Positions 1 through 9,413 of a DNA stretch of 64,000 nucleotides are shown here, piece after piece (the stretch's first letter is position 1; each line of letters opens with the position of its first letter). The translations under genes and the position numbers were made by a program. The notes beneath the pieces were generated by a model. It made no database searches. It had not been told where the DNA came from and saw nothing but the letters and a program-made list of their open reading frames with translations. The stretch is from JANQHO01 sp965218075. Lineage in GTDB: Bacteria > Bacteroidota > Bacteroidia > Flavobacteriales > Schleiferiaceae. Location of the stretch: positions 558,001 to 622,000 of the forward strand of contig CBDCJZ010000003.1 in NCBI GenBank assembly GCA_965218075.1, written 5' to 3'.

Positions 1-179
1 TATTCATGAAGGTTTAGGATTTTACTTGTTCTCTGATCAATGAGTTGATTGCGGAACAAAACTGTTTCGATACCTTTATTAAAGTATAGTTCAGTTATCT
101 TTTTAATGAATTCGGCAGCGGCTTTTTCTTTGGTAATTCGCTCTCTTATCCATATTTCGTAATTTTTTACTTCGGCCAT
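1..179 (-). CDS. Glyceraldehyde-3-phosphate dehydrogenase, N-terminal part (runs off the window)
   Basis: The first 59 codons are visible, starting at the ATG at 179. They read MAEVKNYEIWIRERITKEKA, then ITELYFNKGIETVLFRNQL and ILNLHE. From memory of the family, this KA..LI..(V)..LWF.K.IE.VLFRNQL.D pattern is the N-terminal extension of the long (about 480 residue) GAPDH typical of flavobacteria, ahead of the NAD-binding domain. That enzyme interconverts glyceraldehyde-3-phosphate and 1,3-bisphosphoglycerate. The catalytic region lies outside the window, so the call rests on this segment alone. A TATCTTTG box at 243-250 (minus strand) is a likely own promoter, placed after the htrA terminator hairpin. 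Confidence 0.7.
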   Translation of the reverse strand, partial: MAEVKNYEIWIRERITKEKAAAEFIKKITELYFNKGIETVLFRNQLIDQRTSKILNLHE

Positions 180-262
180 TTTTTGGGTTGTAATTATAGT
201 TTTTGAGAGCGCAAAATCGGCTTATCATGATAGATCGTCCCACAAAGATAGCTATTCAAAAA

Positions 263-289
263 GTAAAGGCCTCTTTTAGAGGCTTTTAC
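263..289 (-). terminator. Rho-independent terminator downstream of htrA
   Basis: A 12-bp stem with one G-T pair (GTAAAGGCCTCT / AGAGGCTTTTAC) around a short TT loop. On the minus strand it is followed by a T-rich run (TTTACTTTTT). It lies just past the htrA stop codon and before the GAPDH promoter box, so it separates two genes on the same strand. Confidence 0.75.
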
Positions 290-308
290 ATGTAATATAT
301 TTAAAATA

Positions 309-1754
309 TTAATATCCAAAAGCAAAATACTTAACTTGCCCATTAGGTAGGTAACCTTGTATGACCACCGGACCATCTTTTTGCAGATCTTTTACAGAAT
401 TGTTGATATCATCAATATCGTGGATTTCCTCTCGGTTGATATAAATGACAATAAAACCTTCTGGTATTCTTTGATCAGCTAGAATGCCATTTTTAACCTC
501 GATGATTTTTACTCCGAAGCGTATTCCATAACGTACTTTTTCGATTTTATCAATCGGACGGAAAGTACCCCCCAGAAGGGTAACAAATTTGATTTCATCA
601 AGTTTGATCACTTTGGTGCTACCGTTAACGTTACGGAGGGTTACATCAATCTCTCTTACTTTGCTGTTTCTTTTTAATTTCACAGTAACCTGGTCTCCAG
701 GCCTTTTTCTACCAATAAGTTCCTGTAGCTCACTGCTTTTAGTCACTTTTTTATCATCAATAGCTATAATAATGTCTCCTGTTTCGATACCTGCATCCTT
801 AGCAGCTCCATTTTCGGTTAAATTACTAACATATACGCCATTACTTTCTTTTATGCCTAGTTCTTCAATGAGGCGGGGGGTAAGGTCGGATATATTAATT
901 CCTATGAAGGCGCGTTGAACTATGCCGAATTCCAAGAGATCTTCGACTACTTTTTTAACAATGTTAGAAGGAATAGCAAAAGAATATCCTTCAAAAGATC
1001 CGGTACGAGTGGATATGGCGCTATTGATGCCAATTAACTCTCCACGAGTGTTTACCAAGGCTCCACCTGAGTTCCCCGGATTGACTGCAGCATCTGTCTG
1101 TATGAAAGACTCGATAGCTGCCTTGTTGTTTATAATACCTATATTTCTGCTTTTAGCACTTACAATGCCGGCTGTTACAGTAGAAGTTAGATTAAAGGGA
1201 TTACCAGCAGCTAATACCCATTCGCCAAGCTTTACATCATCAGAATTACTAAAAGTTAAAAAAGGAAGATCCTCGTCCGTATCAATTTTGATAAGAGCAA
1301 TATCGGTCGTAGGATCTGTGCCAACCAATGTAGCTTCATATTCTTTCTGACCATTTAGGGTAATCTGAATAGTTTTAGCACTCTCAATTACATGGTTATT
1401 CGTAACAATGTAACCATCCTTGGAAATAATCACTCCAGAACCTGAACCCATTTGGATACGAGGTTGACTTTTGTAAGGGTTACCAAAGAAGAATTCCAAC
1501 GGACTTCGAACCTCATACCTTTCCATTTTAACTGCTGTTTTTACATGTACTACACTATTGACAGTTTTCTTAGCTGCTAGGGTAAAATTTTTTGGCTCGT
1601 CAGATGGATTAAAACTGGCACGTATAAACGGCTGAAATGGAGCGGCTTCAATGATGGTTTCTACCCTTGGTTCTTCAAAGAAAATTTTATATGCTCCCAA
1701 AGTAAGAACTCCTCCTAAAACTGATACTAAGAAGATTTTTGCAATATTTTTCAT
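309..1754 (-). CDS. htrA: HtrA/DegP-type periplasmic serine protease (Do family)
   Basis: An envelope protease/chaperone that degrades or refolds damaged exported proteins. The 481-residue product starts with a membrane-spanning signal sequence (about residues 4-22). The trypsin-like domain carries the full triad: His121 in NNHVIESA, Asp151 in DPTTDIALIKI and Ser229 in NPGNSGGAL. A PDZ domain follows with the GVYVSNLTENGAA and GIETGDIIIAID segments, then a shorter second PDZ-like region ends the protein. Length and order match DegP/DegQ-type proteases of Bacteroidota. It is transcribed alone, divergently from dapF, and closed by a strong hairpin. A TAGATTTG box at 1813-1820 with a TTG 23 bp further upstream is a plausible promoter. 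Confidence 0.95.
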   Translation of the reverse strand: MKNIAKIFLVSVLGGVLTLGAYKIFFEEPRVETIIEAAPFQPFIRASFNPSDEPKNFTLAAKKTVNSVVHVKTAVKMERYEVRSPLEFFFGNPYKSQPRIQMGSGSGVIISKDGYIVTNNHVIESAKTIQITLNGQKEYEATLVGTDPTTDIALIKIDTDEDLPFLTFSNSDDVKLGEWVLAAGNPFNLTSTVTAGIVSAKSRNIGIINNKAAIESFIQTDAAVNPGNSGGALVNTRGELIGINSAISTRTGSFEGYSFAIPSNIVKKVVEDLLEFGIVQRAFIGINISDLTPRLIEELGIKESNGVYVSNLTENGAAKDAGIETGDIIIAIDDKKVTKSSELQELIGRKRPGDQVTVKLKRNSKVREIDVTLRNVNGSTKVIKLDEIKFVTLLGGTFRPIDKIEKVRYGIRFGVKIIEVKNGILADQRIPEGFIVIYINREEIHDIDDINNSVKDLQKDGPVVIQGYLPNGQVKYFAFGY

Positions 1755-1812
1755 TGTTTTATAAAGATTTTATTTTGCATTAAAAAATGTTTACCAATAA
1801 TTGTTCCAAATC

Positions 1813-1846
1813 CAAATCTAATATTGTCAAACTGACACTAACGCAA
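1813..1846 (-). promoter_or_regulatory. Candidate Bacteroidota promoter of htrA
   Basis: On the minus strand, TTG (1846-1844), a 23-bp spacer and TAGATTTG (1820-1813) fit the known Bacteroidota pattern TTG-N17-23-TAnnTTTG. This would give a 5' leader of about 50 nt before the htrA ATG. No expression data; sequence match only. Confidence 0.4.
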
Positions 1847-1865
1847 TTTTAACCCTTAGGACTCA

Positions 1866-2642
1866 ATGAGCATTTTCTTCCACAAATATCAGGGTGCCGG
1901 TAATGATTTCATTATGATTGACAATCGAATGAACCAAATACCATCACTATCCGAAAATATAATAAAAGCCCTCTGTGACCGAAGGTTTGGCATTGGTGCT
2001 AATGGTTTAATCCTGCTTGAAAATCACTCTGACTACGATTTTAAAATGATACACTATAATTCAGATGGAAGGAAAAGTACTATGTGTGGCAATGGCGGGC
2101 ATTGCATAGTGAAATTTGCTTGCCATTTGGGAATACAATTGGAGCAATATAACTTTTTGGCAATTGGTGAAGAGCATAAAGCATTTTTAAAGAATGGCAA
2201 AGTGCATTTGAAAATGATTGATATAGGTTTGCCGGAAAAAGAAGGCAAGGGCTGGTTTATCAATACTAGCTCACCTCATCATGTGGTTTTTAATCCTCAT
2301 GTGAAAAATATGAAACTGGTAGCTGAAGCTCAAAAAATCCGTTATAGTAATCCTTATATTGCTGAAGGTGTAAATGTGAATTTTGTAGATAGTGGAGAGC
2401 ATGGCCTCGTCATTCGCACTTATGAAAGAGGGGTAGAAGATGAAACTTTTAGTTGTGGAACAGGGGTTACAGCAGCAGCTTTGACAAGCTACTATACTGG
2501 TAGATTGAAGCAAAAAGAGATACAGGTACATACAAAGGGTGGGAATTTAGCAGTAACTTTTGAAGCAGATGAAAAGGGCTTTAAAAATGTATGGTTAACA
2601 GGAACGGTAAAATTTGTTTTTAAAGGAGAAATTGAAATATGA
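1866..2642 (+). CDS. dapF: Diaminopimelate epimerase
   Basis: Converts LL- to meso-diaminopimelate for lysine and peptidoglycan synthesis. The two catalytic cysteines of this cofactor-independent racemase are present: Cys74 in STMCGNGGHC and Cys197 in FSCGTGVTAAAL. At 258 residues it is slightly shorter than typical (about 270). The first cysteine motif reads GNGGHC where most family members have GNGGRC, so an arginine is replaced by histidine. Otherwise the fold motifs (N-terminal FHKYQGAGNDFI, and VNFVD) are intact. It starts 111 bp from the divergent htrA start and has no co-directional neighbour; a decayed IS follows. Confidence 0.95.
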   Translation: MSIFFHKYQGAGNDFIMIDNRMNQIPSLSENIIKALCDRRFGIGANGLILLENHSDYDFKMIHYNSDGRKSTMCGNGGHCIVKFACHLGIQLEQYNFLAIGEEHKAFLKNGKVHLKMIDIGLPEKEGKGWFINTSSPHHVVFNPHVKNMKLVAEAQKIRYSNPYIAEGVNVNFVDSGEHGLVIRTYERGVEDETFSCGTGVTAAALTSYYTGRLKQKEIQVHTKGGNLAVTFEADEKGFKNVWLTGTVKFVFKGEIEI

Positions 2643-2759
2643 ATTATGTGAAGTGAAATAAAGAGTATTAACTAAATGGTAGAGACATTATGTAATGTCC
2701 TTTGTAAAAAGACAAGGTTTAAAGAACTTAATCATCCTAATCAATAGATTTACAATAGC

Positions 2760-3250
2760 ATTTGGTTTTTCTTTTGAATTTAGCCAAATAATTTTTTATG
2801 ATATTCTTCGTTTCTTCTACTTTGCAAATTTGTACTTTACCTTGAAAGTGCTTTTCTTCCTCTAAGGTTTTTTTACCCTATCATAACTACAAAGCTCATT
2901 TGCTTTAACTACCCTAGTCTCATTAGGGTCTAAACGCAGACGAAGAATAGTTATTTTCTGTAGGCGTCTAGCCTAATTAACCACTTATGACTTATTCCTA
3001 GAACATGTTCTATTGTAGTGAAACCCTAAACCTTGTAAATATGCTGCAGAACTCGGACTACCTAAAATTGCTCCATGGCTTTACCTACCTTAGCAATAGT
3101 AAATTTGTGGCCGCAAGCCTTACATAACATAAACAATTCTGTCCCCTTTACTTTATTATGTTTTACGTTGCTACAAGTAGTGTGTAAACACATGGATAGA
3201 TTTAATTGTTTTTGAGTATTTAAACCTTCACAAATACAATCCATTTGTTG
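2760..3250 (-). mobile_element. Decayed IS1-like transposase remnant
   Basis: The 2643-3465 gap holds no intact gene. On the minus strand, 3244-3062 reads as a zinc-ribbon segment (TTCSNVKHNKVKG, then MLCKACGHKF). After a stop, a helix-turn-helix-like piece follows (LGISHKWLIRLDA, about 3040-2960), with further broken frames down to about 2760. Zinc ribbon followed by a short HTH is the arrangement of IS1-type InsA. No DDE core can be read and no terminal inverted repeats were found. Family assignment is tentative. The rest of the gap (3250-3465) shows nothing recognisable. Confidence 0.4.
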
Positions 3251-3474
3251 AGAAAAGAGAACTCCATGGATATACTACAAATTATAAGGCAATAGATACT
3301 CACATTGATCGAAATTGATGCTACCATCCCGAAAACGATTACTCGAATAGTTGGCAAAATCAACAAGAATCCAAGAAAAAATTGGACTTTCAAACCCATT
3401 GAAAATGATAGATGGTTATCTTAGCCTTGAGTTTGTACCTAGTGATTGATATTTGACTTCTAGTTTTGCGGTTG

Positions 3475-4140
3475 ATGAAGAAAGTTTTTTTCTGGCTATT
3501 TCTAATAAGTTTCCTATCTCTTTTCATTGGAAGTTCTATCTATACTTGTGATTTTGCTATTCTTAAGTACAATGGGGGTGGGGACTGGTATTCCAACCCT
3601 ACCGCTTTAAGCAACCTCATTGTTTTTTGTAATAAGGAGCTAAGCACTTCTATAAATCCTGACTATAAAACCGTAGAAGCCTCTTCCACTGAAATATTTG
3701 ATTTCCCTTTTGTACATATGACAGGCCATGGTAATGTGGTATTCAATAGAGAAGAGGTGGCTAATCTTAGAAAATATTTATTGGCAGGGGGTTTTTTACA
3801 TGTTGATGACAACTATGGTATGGATCAATATGTACGGTCTGAAATCAAAAAGATCTTTCCTGAACACGAATTAGTCCTTCTTGGTCAAGAACACTCGATT
3901 TTTCATCAGCAATTCGATTTTCCCGAAGGTTTGCCTAAAATACATGAGCACGACAAACAAGCTCCTAAAGCTCTAGGTATAGTTCATAATGGAAGATTAT
4001 TGCTCTTATATACTTATGAAAGTGATTTAGGGGATGGCTGGGAAGATTACGAAGTACATAATAATTCAGTTGAGGTACGATTAAAAGCTTTGAAAATGGG
4101 AGCCAATATCGTACAATATGCCTTGATGCAAAAAGAATGA
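3475..4140 (+). CDS. DUF4159 domain secreted/membrane-anchored protein
   Basis: A 221-residue protein from the ATG at 3475; an upstream in-frame TTG lies inside a TAGTTTTG box and is an unlikely start. It has an N-terminal hydrophobic segment (about residues 3-20), then a compact alpha/beta domain. That domain includes FVHMTGHGNV, the segment LRKYLLAGGFLHVDDNYGMD and HEHDKQAPKALGI. This pattern matches the DUF4159 family common in Bacteroidota, which resembles glutamine-amidotransferase-like folds. Its function is unknown. The stop overlaps the start of the next gene (ATGA), so the two are translationally coupled. Confidence 0.75.
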   Translation: MKKVFFWLFLISFLSLFIGSSIYTCDFAILKYNGGGDWYSNPTALSNLIVFCNKELSTSINPDYKTVEASSTEIFDFPFVHMTGHGNVVFNREEVANLRKYLLAGGFLHVDDNYGMDQYVRSEIKKIFPEHELVLLGQEHSIFHQQFDFPEGLPKIHEHDKQAPKALGIVHNGRLLLLYTYESDLGDGWEDYEVHNNSVEVRLKALKMGANIVQYALMQKE

Positions 4141-5246
4141 ACGATATCTCACGAAAAGCAATACACATTCTTTTCACTACTGCTTTTGTATGCTTATTGG
4201 CCTATCTGTTATGGCTCGCACGACATGTGCTTATTTATCTAGCAATTTCAGCAGTAATAGCTATTATAGCAAAACCTGTGGCTAATGTTCTTTCAGGAGA
4301 AAAACGGAAAAAAGTAAAACTAAATCGTAGCACGGCAGCAGCCATCACTCTTTTGTTAGTGATGGGAATAACTGGAGGAATCCTGAGCATATTTGTCCCT
4401 GCTTTGGTGCGCGAAATTTCAGTATTGTCAAAAATTGATATAGAACACATTTTTGCTGAAGCAGAAAAAAACATAAAAGATATCAGTTACATTTTGCAGA
4501 AGAAAAATACTGGTGATAAAGTTGATGGAGGCATAATAAAAGAAACTTTACTTAACGCGGTCAGTCTTGATACCATTAGCAATACTTTTACTTCTCTGAT
4601 TAACAGTTTAGGTAACCTTGTTTTTGCCACTGTCAGCATTCTGTTTATCTCTTTTTTCTTTATTCGAGAAAAGCATCTATTTAGAAATATTGTTCTGGCC
4701 TTTCTTCCTGACAACTACGAAAAAAAAGTATTAAATGTAACCCCTCGCCTTAAAAAGAATTTAAGCAAATACTTTTCAGGATTGCTACTTCAGATTTCAA
4801 TTATCACAATCTTGGTATCAGCAGGACTGTCTATCATAGGGTTAAATAATACAATAGTTATTGGCTTTTTTGCAGGGTTAATCAATATAATCCCTTATTT
4901 AGGGCCAATTATTGGGATGATATTTGGTCTCATCCTGGGTCTGTCTCAAAACTTTGTTAATGAAATAGGTGCAGATATGTTATCCCAGGCTATACTTATT
5001 TTAATGGTTTTCGGAAGTGTACAACTCATTGATAATTTCATTCTACAACCCGTAATATTCTCAAACTCGATTAATGCTCATCCATTAGAAATATTCATCG
5101 TGATTTCCTTTGCTGCCTCTATAGCAGGTATTACCGGAATGATAATAGCTGTTCCTACTTATAGCGTTATCCGCTTGCTGGCCACAGAGTTCTTTCCCGA
5201 AGTTAAATTCATTCAAAGACTCAACTTATTCAAAAATAAGAAATGA
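4137..5246 (+). CDS. AI-2E family transporter (PerM/TqsA-like permease)
   Basis: A 369-residue polytopic membrane protein with about seven to eight hydrophobic segments. Two lie at the N-terminus (IHILFTTAFVCLLAYLLWLA and YLAISAVIAIIA). A soluble insertion spans roughly residues 80-150, and a C-terminal helix block follows with GLINIIPYLGPIIG and the region near QLIDNFILQPVIF. These are hallmarks of the AI-2E transporter (UPF0118) family, whose members export small molecules or move Na+/H+. The substrate cannot be read from sequence. It is coupled to the DUF4159 gene by an ATGA overlap. About 220 bp without features follows. Confidence 0.88.
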   Translation: MNDISRKAIHILFTTAFVCLLAYLLWLARHVLIYLAISAVIAIIAKPVANVLSGEKRKKVKLNRSTAAAITLLLVMGITGGILSIFVPALVREISVLSKIDIEHIFAEAEKNIKDISYILQKKNTGDKVDGGIIKETLLNAVSLDTISNTFTSLINSLGNLVFATVSILFISFFFIREKHLFRNIVLAFLPDNYEKKVLNVTPRLKKNLSKYFSGLLLQISIITILVSAGLSIIGLNNTIVIGFFAGLINIIPYLGPIIGMIFGLILGLSQNFVNEIGADMLSQAILILMVFGSVQLIDNFILQPVIFSNSINAHPLEIFIVISFAASIAGITGMIIAVPTYSVIRLLATEFFPEVKFIQRLNLFKNKK

Positions 5247-5468
5247 AGACGCTTTAGAAGAAAAATAGACCCACTTTTGCTCAAAAACCGGGGATAGAGA
5301 TTGCATTAGGCAACGTATGATATCATAAAAAAGCTTTGTCTCCACAAACTTGCCGTGTATCGCAAGGTAAGCTTAACCCTAAAAATCCTTACCTTACTAG
5401 ATCAGTATTCTAAAAAATAGTTTTACTTTTATTAAGAATTTATTTAATTGAATACTTATCGAAAAAAA

Positions 5469-6722
5469 ATGAAAACGTATATCTTTTCAGCAAACAAATT
5501 AGCTTTTTTAGCTTTGTTTCTATGTTCATATGCCTTCCCTGTAGGGGCCCAGCTCACAAATGCACTGTATTTTGATGGTGTCGACGATCACATTGATTGT
5601 GGAAATAATACATCGGTTAACATTATTGGAAACCAAATAACCATAGAGGCTTGGATTTATCCCACCTCATGGAAGTCTAAGGTGTGGGAGGGTAACGTTA
5701 TTAATAAAGAGCAAAATACTCCTAATCATGGATATATGTTGAGAGTAGGAGATAACGGCAAATTAAACTTTAATCTGGGTAATGACCAACATATATGGAA
5801 TGAACTTACCAGTGAGCCCTCCTTACTTTCTCTAAATACTTGGGCTCATGTGGCGGGAACTTATAATGGCTCTTATCAAAGGATTTACATCAATGGCGTG
5901 GTTGTGGATTCCGCGTCCTTGAACATTTCTATAGCAAGGGCTATTGAAACCTTGAATATAGGTGCTCATCCCAGATGGAACCGAAATTTTAAAGGAATTA
6001 TCGATGAAGTGCGCATCTGGAATATAAGCCGTACAACTGCTGAGATTAACCAAACTATGATTTCTGAATTGTGTGGCAACGAAACCGGATTGGTCGCTTA
6101 CTATCAGTTCAATCAGGGGGTTCCGGGAGGAAACAATATGGGAATTACCACATTGACTGATAAAACGGCTAATGGCAATGATGGGATCTTAAGAGGCTTT
6201 ACATTTGGAAGAGGTGTTTCCAATTGGGTCTACGGTAGATTACGGGCATTGATTGACACTTCTGTCAATCAAAATGGTATTACCCTCACTGCAATTGAAA
6301 CAGGGCTGAGCTACCAGTGGATTGATTGCAGAAACAATTCGGTCATGGCCGGAGAAACTAACCAAAGTTTTACTCCAACGGTTAATGGAGATTATGCTGT
6401 TGTAATTACTTCGGGCAATTGCTCCGATACTTCTTCCTGCCATTCCATAACATCTGTTGGTTTGGAGGAATCCCGCAAAAATTTAGATATTTCTGTCTAT
6501 CCGAATCCAGTAAGGGATTATTTTATTATAGAAACACATATGAATTCCCATCTCCCTATGAAACTGAGCATCACTACATCAAATGGAAGCAAGGTTTTCG
6601 AAGATATTGAGATGAAAAGAAATTCTCTCAGGCGGAATAGTAAAAACTTGGCTTCAGGAATCTATATACTCAATATACAATCGACCACAAGTAATCACAA
6701 TTACAAACTAGTTAAATATTAA
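5469..6722 (+). CDS. LamG-domain secreted protein with T9SS C-terminal sorting tail
   Basis: A 417-residue protein from the ATG at 5469; an in-frame TTG 21 bp upstream is a weaker start. The signal peptide ends near YAFPVGAQ. A laminin-G/concanavalin-like jelly roll follows (about residues 30-210): LYFDGVDDHIDCG, ITIEAWIYP, LNTWAHVAGTYNG, GIIDEVRIWNISRT. After a PKD/Ig-like linker (LSYQWIDC, then NGDYAVVIT), the tail ISVYPNPVRDYFIIE through SGIYILNIQS and the final KLVKY is a type A T9SS sorting domain. It is therefore a predicted surface or secreted cargo of the Gld/Por machinery at 33-39 kb. The ligand is unknown. Confidence 0.85.
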   Translation: MKTYIFSANKLAFLALFLCSYAFPVGAQLTNALYFDGVDDHIDCGNNTSVNIIGNQITIEAWIYPTSWKSKVWEGNVINKEQNTPNHGYMLRVGDNGKLNFNLGNDQHIWNELTSEPSLLSLNTWAHVAGTYNGSYQRIYINGVVVDSASLNISIARAIETLNIGAHPRWNRNFKGIIDEVRIWNISRTTAEINQTMISELCGNETGLVAYYQFNQGVPGGNNMGITTLTDKTANGNDGILRGFTFGRGVSNWVYGRLRALIDTSVNQNGITLTAIETGLSYQWIDCRNNSVMAGETNQSFTPTVNGDYAVVITSGNCSDTSSCHSITSVGLEESRKNLDISVYPNPVRDYFIIETHMNSHLPMKLSITTSNGSKVFEDIEMKRNSLRRNSKNLASGIYILNIQSTTSNHNYKLVKY

Positions 6723-7426
6723 AGGTATATGGATTAGTCAAGAACTTATACTAGTATTAAGATAGCTAGCAATTGCAAAGAAAAACAAGTTTTCATCCTC
6801 AAAAAATGCCATAACTGTATAAGAGGAAAAGTCTAGCCTTGCAACCCGGCAGTTATCAAGATATGCGTAAAATATGAATCCGATAAGAAATACTATATCG
6901 TTTTTTCTTTTGACTTTATTATTGATTGATTTTAGTGGGATGCAAATAAGAATAAAGGGGATATTAAAAGTGTAGTTACAATAGGGAGTGAGTATGATAT
7001 GAATGATGATAACCTCCATTGATGTTCAATATTTAGAACAACTCAATGCCATGCCTTATGATATGGATGGTGATGTTATGGTGACCATGGTACCAATACA
7101 GACGCTTATGCCGAGACATATCCAGATGCAGCAGTTGCAAGGGTTACGAGGTGATGAGGAATTTAGATTTTGAAGAAGCTGCAAATTATGTGGCCGGTGC
7201 GATCGATAGAGGCTAAGGCCAAATCAAAGATGGCAAAGGCCGGGGGTTTATTGATTACTACATCACATCCGGTTCCAGTGACGATAACTCCTCGTCGCTG
7301 TTGTCCTTAAAAAGTTTTGAAACCCTTCAAATGTCTCGTTCTACTTATACTTGTATTATTGGAGGCCATCGAATTGTAAAATCATCAGTCATTAGTTTAA
7401 ATATTAACTAATCAAGTTAAATAAAA
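6723..7426. other. Gene-free, apparently decayed stretch
   Basis: No frame on either strand is convincing. Short fragments that look once coding are readable on the plus strand around 7055-7300 (for example GTNTDAYAETYPDAAVARV, and GFIDYYITSGSSDDN after a stop), but they are in different frames and match nothing I recognise. Likely gene remains. Confidence 0.4.
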
Positions 7427-7710
7427 TGAAAATTTCAGCTAATTATTTTGTCATCATTACTTTAATTTTGGGTGTAACAGCTTGTAATAGTAGTCCCAGA
7501 GACAGTTGAAACAAAAGAAGCCGAATTCATCATCATCTCCATACTGGCAGCCTATGGAACTGGAGAACCTTGAGCCTGCTGAATTCTCAGAGAACGAGCC
7601 ACTTGCGTTGTAGTAAGAATTTCCTTCGTTCAAAGATGACCCCGAGTTCTACGAGATTGGAAAATATAAGTTGAGAGAGTTTCGGTCAAAAACGAAGCTT
7701 AAAACTATTT
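7427..7710 (+). pseudogene. Broken second copy of the YceI-like lipoprotein
   Basis: The ATG at 7427 begins MKISANYFVIITLILGVTAC, nearly the same as the start of the intact YceI lipoprotein at 54874 (MKILVNYFVISTLVLSVAAC). The DNA upstream is also similar, and so is the following stretch (agagacagttgaaa in both). A 1-bp loss near 7492 shifts the frame into a TGA. Further in-frame stops follow, and a piece near 7628 (FKDDPEFYEIGKYKLREF) resembles the PDFFNVAEYPIAKF part of the intact protein. So this is a duplicated, dead gene. Confidence 0.75.
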
Positions 7711-7868
7711 GTGACATCAGCTTGCTTTCTGGAGGCCTCTTCGTGCTTAGCCATTAGTGCCTGTCCAAAAAGGACAGACCAATCAAATACACACAGACGA
7801 TGGAAACTTCACATTTAGGAACTTGGATCTCATCATTGACAATGGCCTTCTGACTAGTAGATAAAGAA

Positions 7869-7889
7869 GCCCCCTTTAGGGATTTTTTA
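7869..7889 (+). terminator. Small hairpin with T-tract next to the hutH end
   Basis: CCC-CTTTA-GGG followed by ATTTTTTAT. The stem is short (3-4 GC pairs). It lies at the junction between the decayed region and the hutH stop codon and could act on transcription from the left. Confidence 0.35.
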
Positions 7890-9413
7890 TTCTATTCCGT
7901 TAAAAATGGTTTTGCTTTCAATTTCCATAGTATGAATGAAGTTCTTGGAGGAGGCAATGTCTTTACTTAAAATCCTGTCTTTGTCAATAAAAGGAACTTT
8001 TTCTCTGAATATTTGAAGGAATGATTGCAGGAAAGGAGAAGCCTTATCTTTCCTGAAAAAAAGTGCCTGGGAGGCTGTCAGTAATTCTATAGCTAAAACG
8101 GTCTCTAGGTTATCAACTACTTTTATAACTTTAGTAGCGGCATTAGCCCCCATACTTACGTGATCTTCTTGTCCATTGGAAGAAGTGATAGAATCTACAC
8201 TTGCTGGTGTACACAATTGCTTATTTTGGCTTACAATTGAAGCAGAGGTATACTGGGCAATCATTAATCCGCTATTTAGACCTGGCGTAGCTATTAAAAA
8301 CTCGGGTAAGCTTCTCTGTCCACTCATCAGTAAATATGTTCTTCTTTCAGATATATTGGCCAATTCCGCTAAAGCTATAGCTAACAAGTCGAGTGAAATA
8401 GCTAAAGTTTGCCCGTGAAAGTTGCCTCCAGAAATAATAACATCTTCATCGGGAAAAATAGTAGGGTTATCTGTTACTGAATTTATTTCGGTACTGAGAA
8501 TACCGGCTACGTGATACAGAACATCTTTAGAAGCTCCGTGAATCTGAGAAATACATCTAAATGAATAAGGATCCTGCGTATGAGATTTCTTCTTGCTTAT
8601 CAGTTTGCTACCATTCAAAAATCCTCTTATTTGCGCAGCTGTAGCCTCTTGCCCTTTGTGAGGCCTTACTTTATGAATTAATGCGTTGAAGGGCTCTGGC
8701 CTGCCATCAAAGCCCTCTAGGGATAAGGTTCCAATTAAATCAGCAAGATAACTCAGTTTAAGACCCTTAAACAAAGACTGACAACCTAAAGACGACATAA
8801 ACTGAGTACCATTGAGAAGCGCCAGACCTTCTTTGGACCTTAAGGTTAGAGTCGTTAAGCCTACATCTCGTAACGCCTTAAGTACTTCAACTTTTTCTCC
8901 TTTGTGATTTACCATTCCTTCTCCTAAAAGAGGAAGAGATAAATGAGCTAATGGTGCAAGATCTCCTGAAGCTCCTAAGGAACCCTGTTCATAAACTACT
9001 GGCAAAATATCATTATTATAAAGATCGATCAGTCTTTCTACAATTTCCATTCTAATTCCAGAATGCCCCAACGATAATGAACGAACTTTAAGTAAAAGCA
9101 TCAGTCGTACAGTTTCAAGTTGTAATTCTTTTCCAATACCACAGGCATGAGATCTTATCATGTTTTCCTGCAAAGTTTCCAGGTCTTTTTCCTCAATAGT
9201 AATATCGCAAAGCGACCCTAAACCAGTATTAATACCGTATATATTAGGAGTATCTTTCTTCTCTATTTTTTCCTCGAGATAAGTCCTACATTCATTGATT
9301 TTTTCAATAGCAGATGTAGATAACTTTATTTTTCTATTTTCTTTCCATGTTTGATAAAGTTGGAAAAGACTCAGTCTTTCAGGAGATAAGTTGTAATAAT
9401 CAATACTTGCCAT
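7887..9413 (-). CDS. hutH: Histidine ammonia-lyase (aromatic amino acid lyase family)
   Basis: Deaminates L-histidine to urocanate, the first step of histidine degradation. A 508-residue protein from the ATG at 9413 (MASIDYYNLSPERLS). A longer reading starting at 9455 lies inside hisS and is unlikely. The autocatalytic MIO triad Ala148-Ser149-Gly150 is in GSLGASGDLAPLAHLSL. The Ser88-His89 pair (NMIRSHACG), typical of histidine rather than tyrosine/phenylalanine lyases, is present, as is SNGQEDHVSMGANAA. The start overlaps the hisS 3' end by 14 nt, so the two are likely cotranscribed. No other hut genes are in the window. Confidence 0.9.
   Translation of the reverse strand: MASIDYYNLSPERLSLFQLYQTWKENRKIKLSTSAIEKINECRTYLEEKIEKKDTPNIYGINTGLGSLCDITIEEKDLETLQENMIRSHACGIGKELQLETVRLMLLLKVRSLSLGHSGIRMEIVERLIDLYNNDILPVVYEQGSLGASGDLAPLAHLSLPLLGEGMVNHKGEKVEVLKALRDVGLTTLTLRSKEGLALLNGTQFMSSLGCQSLFKGLKLSYLADLIGTLSLEGFDGRPEPFNALIHKVRPHKGQEATAAQIRGFLNGSKLISKKKSHTQDPYSFRCISQIHGASKDVLYHVAGILSTEINSVTDNPTIFPDEDVIISGGNFHGQTLAISLDLLAIALAELANISERRTYLLMSGQRSLPEFLIATPGLNSGLMIAQYTSASIVSQNKQLCTPASVDSITSSNGQEDHVSMGANAATKVIKVVDNLETVLAIELLTASQALFFRKDKASPFLQSFLQIFREKVPFIDKDRILSKDIASSKNFIHTMEIESKTIFNGIE

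Noticed and set aside
3062..3244. 60-codon zinc-ribbon protein as a real gene
   Set aside because: It is followed by further transposase-like pieces in other frames and has no promoter box; best read as part of a dead IS.
6738..7019. 93-codon minus-strand membrane-like gene
   Set aside because: Low-complexity hydrophobic reading of AT-rich DNA without signal, motif or promoter.
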